NCBI GenBank assembly: GCA_902765655.1
Contig: CACXAK010000036.1
Span: 1-9,810 of the forward strand
DNA: 9,810 bases
From: an uncultured bacterium
GTDB lineage: Bacteria > Cyanobacteriota > Vampirovibrionia > Gastranaerophilales > Gastranaerophilaceae
Reading direction: 5' to 3'
Below, piece after piece: positions 6,024 to 9,810 of this stretch; within the stretch, counting starts at the first letter, position 1, and every line of letters begins with the position of its first letter. The notes below the pieces were generated by a model, which did not search any database, was not told where the DNA came from, and worked only from the letters and a program-made list of their open reading frames with translations. The position numbers and the translations under genes are program-made.

Positions 6024-6503
6024 TTATTTATTCTTAAGCAATCCGACAAAAGTTTCAGCCCATTCGTTAAGGTACGGATATCTGTCTTTATGCCAGTGAT
6101 GGTCAATTAGTTCCTGTAAATTGTCTTTGATTGTGCCGATATTATTAAGCCGTTCATATATATAAGAGTACATTCCTGTTCTGTCCGCGCCTTCTTTGCA
6201 GTGGACGTGAACTTTTCCCCCGCAATCTTTTACGCTGTCAATAATGTCTAAAAATCTTCCGATATTTTCTTGTTTAGGGTACTTTGATATTGAGGGGATA
6301 TTGTGGTAATTCATTCCGAGTTCTTTGACGTATTGCCCCTCTTCAAAGTCAATTGCCGGAATATTCATTGTCCGAAGATTTATAATATCTGTCACCCCAT
6401 GTCTTTTAAGCCAACGCAAATTACTTTTTGTGGGTTGTGCTGAGCGTGACAAATATTTGTCAATGTTTTTATAGTTATAAGGTTTAAAAGATATTTTAAA
6501 CAT
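6024..6503 (-). CDS. Tyrosine / dual-specificity-type protein phosphatase
   Basis: The 159-residue product carries the cysteine-phosphatase signature: HCKEGADRTG (101-110) contains the CX5R loop with nucleophile Cys102 and phosphate-binding Arg108. Upstream, LSRSAQPTKSNLRWLKRHGVTDIINLR (18-44) is the conserved N-terminal segment of small bacterial DSP-like phosphatases. The enzyme should remove phosphate from a protein or small phosphorylated compound; the substrate cannot be read from the sequence. There is no signal peptide. The frame is open to an ATG at 6533, but I chose the ATG at 6503. It has GGAG 5 nt upstream, a predicted transcription start near 6517 lies inside the longer version, and the usual homologous region begins after it. 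The N-terminus MFKISFKPYN resembles the INFKG motif of the 1342-1887 protein. Confidence 0.85.
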   Translation of the reverse strand: MFKISFKPYNYKNIDKYLSRSAQPTKSNLRWLKRHGVTDIINLRTMNIPAIDFEEGQYVKELGMNYHNIPSISKYPKQENIGRFLDIIDSVKDCGGKVHVHCKEGADRTGMYSYIYERLNNIGTIKDNLQELIDHHWHKDRYPYLNEWAETFVGLLKNK

Positions 6504-6523
6504 ATACACTCCTGTTAATTTGT

Positions 6524-6532
6524 ATATAAGCA
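6524..6532 (-). promoter_or_regulatory. Candidate extended -10 promoter of the phosphatase gene
   Basis: On the minus strand the element reads TGC-TTATAT. The start predicted near 6517 leaves a leader of about 14 nt with an AGGAG site before the ATG at 6503, and so argues against the upstream ATG at 6533. No convincing -35 is seen. Confidence 0.4.
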
Positions 6533-6547
6533 TAAAAAATTTTTTTT

Positions 6548-6556
6548 TGCTATTAT
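6548..6556 (+). promoter_or_regulatory. Candidate extended -10 promoter of the small membrane protein gene
   Basis: TGC-TATTAT follows a run of T residues. The start predicted near 6563 gives a 20-nt leader containing AAAGGA. There is no clear -35. It is divergent from, and within 20 nt of, the phosphatase promoter element. Confidence 0.45.
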
Positions 6557-6582
6557 GTTAAAGTTAAATAAAAGGATTTTTT

Positions 6583-6798
6583 ATGGCGATTCAACCGGTA
6601 AATAGTGTAAAAACGAATACTTATAACAAATATAATCTTGTAAAATACACGGGCTATGGTGCGTTAGGGTTTGGTGCAGTGTCTGTAATCCAGGCATCAA
6701 GACATAAAATTAAATCTCATAAATTTTTTGCCGGTCTGTCAATTTTATCTGCGCTTGCTCACGTCGGGATTATTGAATATTTTAAACATAAAAAATAA
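6583..6798 (+). CDS. Small membrane protein, 71 residues, unknown function
   Basis: I do not recognise a characterised family. After a polar N-terminus (MAIQPVNSVKTNTYNKYN) come two hydrophobic stretches, about residues 24-40 (GYGALGFGAVSVIQAS) and 48-67 (FFAGLSILSALAHVGIIEYF). A basic linker, RHKIKSHK, separates them, and the tail ends KHKK. This predicts a helical hairpin with its charged loop and tail in the cytoplasm. The gene is credible because it has AAGGA 6 nt before the ATG, an extended -10 promoter, and a terminator whose stem begins in the stop codon. From memory, similar short proteins occur in Gastranaerophilales genomes, but no function is known to me. Confidence 0.75.
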   Translation: MAIQPVNSVKTNTYNKYNLVKYTGYGALGFGAVSVIQASRHKIKSHKFFAGLSILSALAHVGIIEYFKHKK

Positions 6799-6832
6799 AC
6801 ACCCTGTAATTTACAAGGTGTTTATTTTTATT
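6797..6832 (+). terminator. Bidirectional terminator between the small membrane protein and wHTH genes
   Basis: AAACACC (6797-6803) pairs with GGTGTTT (6817-6823). An inner TGTA/TACA stem closes on ATT after one C-A mismatch, and T-rich sequence follows. The left side is A-rich, so it also reads as a terminator on the minus strand for the gene at 6847-7077. The stem begins inside the TAA stop codon of the small membrane protein gene. Confidence 0.85.
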
Positions 6833-6846
6833 AACGTTTGATAAAA

Positions 6847-7077
6847 TTAGCTTAATTGAACTGTAACAGATTTTGGTTTTTGAGTATAAGTAATTTTATC
6901 TTCTCTTGATAACCAACCAAGTCCCATGTATGTGAAGTTGTCATCTAAATCCATATCTTTTCTTAATTTATTGATTGTAACTTCACCTCTGCTTGATAAA
7001 TAGTTGTAAATTTTGCCTGCAGATTCAATAATTTGTTGTTGCATTTCTTTTGATTCTTTTTTGCTAGATGTAAACAT
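6847..7077 (-). CDS. Winged helix-turn-helix protein, DUF2582-like
   Basis: The 76-residue product has a charged N-terminus, then IIESAGKIYNYLSSRGEVTINKLRKDMDLDDNFTYMGLGWLSREDKI (about 16-62), then a short beta wing (TYTQKPKSVTVQL). The pattern 'aGkIw.yL...Ge.ti..L.k......... lglGWLaREdKI' matches small DUF2582-type winged-helix proteins (PF10771, from memory). These are presumed DNA- or nucleic-acid-binding, but no regulon is known. The start is supported by a strong GGAGG 8 nt upstream. It is monocistronic and ends at a terminator shared with the convergent gene. A weak promoter (TTGATT at 7127-7132, TAAGAT at 7105-7110, 16-nt spacer, minus strand) would give a leader of about 20 nt. Confidence 0.8.
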   Translation of the reverse strand: MFTSSKKESKEMQQQIIESAGKIYNYLSSRGEVTINKLRKDMDLDDNFTYMGLGWLSREDKITYTQKPKSVTVQLS

Positions 7078-7298
7078 GTTTTTGCCTCCTTTTTTTATAA
7101 TTTTATCTTACAACTTTTAAAAAAATAATCAATCATTAATTTTTTAATTTATTTAGAAGCTTTTAATATCAGGTGTTTTAGGGCTTAATATTTCTAAACT
7201 TTCTATAATTTTATAATATAAATTTTAAAAAATATCATCATTTTAGTGTATTTTTTTTGAAAATTTTAGTATTTTTATTAAAAATAAATAAATATATT

Positions 7299-7320
7299 CA
7301 AAAAATACGAATTTTTTGAC
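7299..7320. repeat. Perfect 9-bp inverted repeat in the AT-rich gap
   Basis: TCAAAAAAT at 7299-7307 and ATTTTTTGA at 7312-7320 are exact reverse complements around ACGA. It could be an operator-like dyad or a weak hairpin. In such AT-rich sequence chance dyads are also common. Confidence 0.4.
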
Positions 7321-7410
7321 GAAAATTTTTTATTTTTAAATTTTAAAACCTTTGTTATCAGTGTATTTACGATCAAATTTTAGATTAAAATTTTGTTAAA
7401 ATTTTGTTTT

Positions 7411-7449
7411 GTAAAAATAAAACGGAAAAGAAATTAATCTTTTCCGTTT
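7411..7449 (-). terminator. Rho-independent terminator of rpsT
   Basis: AAACGGAAAAGA (7420-7431) pairs over 12 bp with TCTTTTCCGTTT (7438-7449) around AATTAA. On the minus strand the stem is followed by a T-rich tail (GTTTTATTTTTAC). It lies about 30 nt after the rpsT stop codon. Confidence 0.85.
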
Positions 7450-7480
7450 CTCACATATTTTACTTGTTAGGTATAAATTA

Positions 7481-7747
7481 TTACTTAGCAAGTTTTTTGA
7501 TAGCAAGTGCTAATCTTGATTTTTTTCTTGCAGCTGTATTTTTATGTAAAATACCTTTTACAACTGCCTTGTCACAAAGCTGGTAAACTTTTGATAAAGC
7601 TGTGTTTAAAGCATCTTTATCTTTGCCGTTTGCAAGTTCAAGAACTTTTTTTACGGCAGTTTTGATAGAAGATTTCCATGCTACGTTTTTAAGTCTGTTT
7701 TTTTCAGCGACTAACACTCTTTTTTTAGCAGATTTAATATTTGCCAT
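7481..7747 (-). CDS. rpsT: 30S ribosomal protein S20
   Basis: S20 binds 16S rRNA at the bottom of the 30S body (helices 9 and 44) and is needed for assembly and initiation. The 88-residue product is full length, highly basic and all-helical. It opens MANIKSAKKRVLVAEKNRLKNVAWKSS, continues through the conserved KTAVKKVLE segment, and ends KNTAARKKSRLALAIKKLAK; 'HKNtAaRkKSrLa..' is the family's C-terminal signature. The ATG is supported by AAGGA about 9 nt upstream. The gene is monocistronic on the minus strand, has its own promoter, a leader of about 64 nt with potential hairpins and a strong terminator, and is divergent from rpsB. Confidence 0.96.
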   Translation of the reverse strand: MANIKSAKKRVLVAEKNRLKNVAWKSSIKTAVKKVLELANGKDKDALNTALSKVYQLCDKAVVKGILHKNTAARKKSRLALAIKKLAK

Positions 7748-7811
7748 TTGTTTTTCCTTTCAAATTTTGTGCGGTTAATGACTCCGCAGCTACTCATTTG
7801 AGGATGTGAGT
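7748..7811 (-). promoter_or_regulatory. rpsT leader with two potential hairpins
   Basis: From the predicted start (about 7811) the RNA can form a small hairpin, ACTCA (7807-7811) with TGAGT (7792-7796), then GCGG/CCGC (between 7781 and 7797 region, loop AGTCATTAA). About 25 nt with the AAGGA site follows before the ATG. The G+C-rich stems stand out in AT-rich surroundings. S20 represses its own translation in E. coli, so an autoregulatory role is plausible but not shown here. Confidence 0.4.
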
Positions 7812-7817
7812 ATGAGT

Positions 7818-7846
7818 ATTAAAACTCAAAAAAAAAATTTTTGCAA
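7818..7846 (-). promoter_or_regulatory. Promoter of rpsT
   Basis: On the minus strand, TTGCAA (7846-7841) and TTTAAT (7823-7818; 5 of 6) are separated by exactly 17 nt, including a ten-T run. The predicted start is near 7811. Confidence 0.6.
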
Positions 7847-7881
7847 CTGCTTTTGAAAATTAACATTATTTAACCAAATAT

Positions 7882-7911
7882 TTGCATATAATTATGTTTA
7901 TTGTATATTAT
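7882..7911 (+). promoter_or_regulatory. Promoter of rpsB-tsf
   Basis: TTGCAT at 7882-7887 is followed after 16 nt by TATATT (7904-7909), or after 18 nt by TATTAT (7906-7911). The predicted start is near 7916, at the GG that opens the folded leader. Confidence 0.55.
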
Positions 7912-7915
7912 TGTT

Positions 7916-7978
7916 GGTTACACTGGCTTGATAGGTTTTGCCCTAGTCGGAGATAATTCCCGATGGAGCAGTGTTTCC
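7916..7978 (+). ncRNA. Structured rpsB leader, candidate S2 autoregulatory element
   Basis: An outer stem ACACTG (7920-7925) / CAGTGT (7969-7974) extends, past a TT/TT internal loop, to GG (7916-7917) / CC (7977-7978). Inside are two small hairpins: TAGG (7932-7935) / CCTA (7942-7945), extendable by GA/TC with one bulge, and CGG (7948-7950) / CCG (7960-7962). Together they form a three-way-junction shape. The hairpins compete for 7947-7948. The G+C content is well above the flanks. S2 represses rpsB-tsf through the leader in E. coli (t44 RNA in gammaproteobacteria), so autoregulation is the natural guess, but I cannot match this to a named family. Confidence 0.5.
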
Positions 7979-8015
7979 CGTAGTACAATACATTTAAACA
8001 AAAAGGAGAAAAAAG

Positions 8016-8786
8016 ATGCCAACCGCTTCAATGATTGAACTTTTGGAATCAGGTGTACACTTCGGTCACCAAACACAAAGATGGAACCCTAAAATGAAAC
8101 CGTATATCTACGGTGCAAGAAACGGAATCTATGTTATTGATTTAAGAAAAACTACTGTTTTATTAGACGAAGCATATGAATTAGTCAGAGATTGTGCAGC
8201 AAAAGGAAGAAATATTCTTTTTGTAGGTACAAAAAAACAAGCTGCTGAAGTTGTTGAAACTGAAGCAAAAAGATCAGGTGCATACTATATCAACAGACGC
8301 TGGTTGGGTGGTATGCTTACTAATTTTGAAACTATAAGAGGTAGAGTTAACAAATTAAAAGAATTAGAAGAATTTATTGCAAACGGTTATGCTGATAAAC
8401 TTCCTAAAAAAGAAGTTGCTCAAATTAACAGACAGGTTGCTAAATTGTCTAAAACTCTCGGTGGTATCAAAGAGATGAGAGGTTTACCTGAACTTATTTT
8501 TGTTATTGATCAGGAAAAAGAAGATATTGCTATTAAAGAGGCAAATAAATTAGGTATTCCTGTAATTTGCTTAGCTGATACAAATGCTAATCCTGACGGA
8601 ATTGATAAAATTATTCCTGGGAATGACGATGCAATTCGTTCAATTCAATTGATTACTTCAAAACTTGCTGATGCTGTTTTGGAAGGAAAACAATTAAGAG
8701 AAAACAAAGCTGCTGAAGCAAAGAAAATTCAAAAAATTTCAGCTGAAGATGCCGGTGTTTCCGAAGAAGTAAAGGTAGAAGAATAA
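8016..8786 (+). CDS. rpsB: 30S ribosomal protein S2
   Basis: S2 joins the 30S subunit late and sits between head and body, near S1's docking site. The 256-residue product is full length. The N-terminal signature is LLESGVHFGHQTQRWNPKMKPYIYGARNGIYVIDL (about 9-43). FVGTKKQAAE (about 69-78) and INRRWLGGMLTNFETI (about 90-105) follow. A coiled-coil insertion covers about 107-146. The C-terminal half has LPELIFVIDQEKEDIAIKEANKLGIPVICLADTNANPDGIDKIIPGNDDAIRSI (about 159-212) and ends in a charged, Glu/Lys-rich tail. The ATG has GGAG 7 nt upstream. It is the first gene of rpsB-tsf, an arrangement conserved across bacteria. Confidence 0.97.
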   Translation: MPTASMIELLESGVHFGHQTQRWNPKMKPYIYGARNGIYVIDLRKTTVLLDEAYELVRDCAAKGRNILFVGTKKQAAEVVETEAKRSGAYYINRRWLGGMLTNFETIRGRVNKLKELEEFIANGYADKLPKKEVAQINRQVAKLSKTLGGIKEMRGLPELIFVIDQEKEDIAIKEANKLGIPVICLADTNANPDGIDKIIPGNDDAIRSIQLITSKLADAVLEGKQLRENKAAEAKKIQKISAEDAGVSEEVKVEE

Positions 8787-8796
8787 AAGTAGGCAG

Positions 8797-8868
8797 GTAT
8801 ATAAGTAGTAAAGTAGATAAGTTCATTTCGTAATATAAAATTTGAAACATACTTATCTACTTATATAC
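8797..8868 (+). repeat. Long bulged hairpin between rpsB and tsf
   Basis: The right arm, ACTTATCTACTTATATAC (8851-8868), can pair over all 18 nt with a left arm at 8797-8822 that carries an 8-nt extra segment. Because AAGTAG is repeated in the left arm (8803-8808 and 8811-8816, also at 8787), the extra segment can be placed in two ways. These give a 12-bp lower stem or a 12-bp upper stem as the longest uninterrupted helix. The loop is 28 nt. No T-run follows, so it is not a typical terminator. It ends 7 nt before the tsf AAGGAG site and could affect mRNA processing, stability or tsf translation. Confidence 0.7.
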
Positions 8869-8890
8869 TTTAAATAAGGAGAATTATAAA

Positions 8891-9751
8891 ATGACAATTA
8901 CAGCTCAAATGGTAAAAGAACTTCGTGATAAAACAGGTGCAGGTATGATGGATGCCAAAAAAGCTCTTGTTGAAGCCGATGGTGATATGGAAAAAGCATC
9001 AGAAATTTTACGTCAAAAAGGTATAGCTTCTGCCGATAAAAAAATGGGCAGAATTGCTGCAGAAGGCCGTGTAGAATCTTTTGTTGATGCTAATGGCGGA
9101 GCGATGATTGAAGTTAACTGTGAAACAGACTTCGTTGCTAAAAATGATGAATTTAAACAATTAGCAGCAGGTTTGGCTCAAAATGTTCAGGAACAAAAGC
9201 CGGCTGATGTTGATGCATTATTGGGCTTGACCTGCAAACAATGCGGCAAAGTTATTGCTGACGCTTTGAAAGAAAAAATCGCTTCAATTGGTGAAAAAAT
9301 TACAGTAAGAAGATTTGTAAGATATGAAGGTAATGTTGCTACATATATTCATAATGGTAAAATCGGTGTTTTATTGCACACAGATGCTAAAAATGATGAG
9401 TTAGCAAATGATTTATGCTTACATATTGCTTCTTGCGCTCCTCAATTCGTTTCAAGAGATCAGATTCCTCAATCTGTTATTGATGAAGAAACAAGAATTG
9501 AAATGGGTAAAGAGGATTTACTTAAAAAACCTGAAGCAATCAGAGGCAAAATTGTTGAAGGTCGTATTAACAAATTGATGGCTGAAAGATGCCTTTTAGA
9601 TCAGCCATTTGTTAAAGATCCTAACCAAACTGTTGCTCAGCTTATCGAAGGTAAAATGAAAGTTTTGGCTTTCACCAGATATGAACTTGGTGAAGGGCTT
9701 GAAAAACGTCAGGATAACTTCGCTGAAGAAGTAATGAGCCAATTAGGTTAA
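8891..9751 (+). CDS. tsf: Elongation factor Ts
   Basis: EF-Ts is the cytosolic guanine-nucleotide exchange factor that recycles EF-Tu-GDP. The 286-residue product has the N-terminal UBA-like domain (MVKELRDKTGAGMMDAKKALVEADGDMEKASEILRQKG, about 7-44). It also has the EF-Tu-contacting TDFV motif (79-82, in NCETDFVAKND), both core subdomains, and the C-terminal module with FTRYELGEGLEKRQDNFAEEV. The length matches the full E. coli-type factor. One oddity is TCKQCGKVIADAL (114-126), where a CxxC pair (C115, C118) replaces a segment that normally carries no cysteines. The ATG has AAGGAG 9 nt upstream. It is co-transcribed with rpsB across a 104-nt spacer holding a large hairpin, and a terminator follows, so the transcript ends here without the pyrH-frr genes often found next. 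Confidence 0.97.
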   Translation: MTITAQMVKELRDKTGAGMMDAKKALVEADGDMEKASEILRQKGIASADKKMGRIAAEGRVESFVDANGGAMIEVNCETDFVAKNDEFKQLAAGLAQNVQEQKPADVDALLGLTCKQCGKVIADALKEKIASIGEKITVRRFVRYEGNVATYIHNGKIGVLLHTDAKNDELANDLCLHIASCAPQFVSRDQIPQSVIDEETRIEMGKEDLLKKPEAIRGKIVEGRINKLMAERCLLDQPFVKDPNQTVAQLIEGKMKVLAFTRYELGEGLEKRQDNFAEEVMSQLG

Positions 9752-9776
9752 TTGCAAAATAAAAAATATTATACGC

Positions 9777-9806
9777 AAAAAGAGGTGCATATTGTGCCTC
9801 TTTTTT
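9777..9806 (+). terminator. Rho-independent terminator of rpsB-tsf
   Basis: AAAAAGAGG (9777-9785) pairs with CCTCTTTTT (9797-9805). The stem can be extended by wobble pairs into TGCA/TGTG, and six T residues follow. The A-run on the left gives some activity on the other strand too. Confidence 0.9.
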
Positions 9807-9810
9807 GTTG

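Larger units (their letters stand above)
7078..7480. other. 403-nt AT-rich intergenic region
   Basis: No open frame with a ribosome binding site is visible. The 7078-7140 end holds the ribosome binding site and a weak promoter for the wHTH gene, and 7411-7449 holds the rpsT terminator. The middle (about 7140-7400) is almost all A and T, in runs such as AAAATTTT and ATTTTTT that suggest bent DNA. It contains one perfect dyad at 7299-7320 and a loosely repeated TTTTAGT(GT)ATTTTT pattern (near 7241 and 7265). Beyond that I see nothing assignable. Confidence 0.6.

Noticed and set aside
6504..6533. Upstream ATG start (6533) for the phosphatase
   Set aside because: A good GGAG site lies just before the ATG at 6503, and the predicted transcription start (about 6517) is inside the longer version.
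7078..7480. A hidden small gene, tRNA or small RNA gene in the AT-rich gap
   Set aside because: There is no frame with a ribosome binding site, no cloverleaf and no promoter-terminator pair beyond those of the flanking genes.
8797..8868. Hairpin between rpsB and tsf as an intrinsic terminator
   Set aside because: The stem is AT-rich with a 28-nt loop, and no T-run follows on the + strand.
1..9810. CRISPR array, insertion sequence, prophage or toxin-antitoxin pair
   Set aside because: There are no regularly spaced repeats, transposase or phage genes, and no paired small genes with toxin-like features. All genes fit a housekeeping background.

Overview
The window is a low-G+C chromosomal segment of housekeeping genes, probably from a non-photosynthetic relative of Cyanobacteria (Melainabacteria/Vampirovibrionia, most likely the gut-type order Gastranaerophilales). 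Four things point there: the AT-rich codon use; the fermentative gene hydF ([FeFe]-hydrogenase maturation) beside ordinary ribosomal and glycolytic genes; two proteins with an N-terminal 'INFKG' or 'ISFKP' motif; and a small two-helix membrane protein (MAIQPVNS...) of a kind I associate from memory with that lineage. This assignment is an inference and needs a homology search. I see no mobile element, CRISPR array, tRNA or rRNA.

Layout. (1) 1-165: 3' end of rpsO (S15), then a terminator. (2) 218-1339: hydF on +, running tail to tail (2 nt apart) into a hypothetical gene on - (1342-1887). (3) 2074-3033: fba (class II aldolase) with a GC-rich hairpin in its leader and a bidirectional terminator behind it, shared with a 98-residue unknown gene on - (3099-3395). 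(4) 3506-6023: tightly packed holA-holB-plsY, the delta and delta-prime clamp-loader subunits and the acyl-phosphate glycerol-3-phosphate acyltransferase. It abuts, with zero spacing, a tyrosine/dual-specificity-type phosphatase gene on - (6024-6503). (5) 6583-6798: a small membrane protein facing, across a second bidirectional terminator, a DUF2582-like winged-helix gene on - (6847-7077). (6) 7078-7480: a very AT-rich gap, then rpsT (S20) on -. (7) 7882-9806: rpsB-tsf (S2 and EF-Ts) on +, with its own promoter, a folded leader, a long hairpin between the genes and a final terminator.

How the genes fit together. Translation (rpsO, rpsT, rpsB, tsf), replication (holA, holB), membrane phospholipid synthesis (plsY) and glycolysis (fba) account for most of the window. 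hydF implies fermentative hydrogen metabolism whose partner genes lie elsewhere. Most genes have a clear GGAG-type ribosome binding site. hydF and holA do not, and each has a promoter-like sequence placed so that transcription would begin at the start codon.

No wholly new multi-gene system is visible. The most interesting material is at RNA level: the three-way-junction-like rpsB leader, the bulged hairpin between rpsB and tsf, the rpsT leader, and the two candidate leaderless genes. The lineage-specific small proteins come next.
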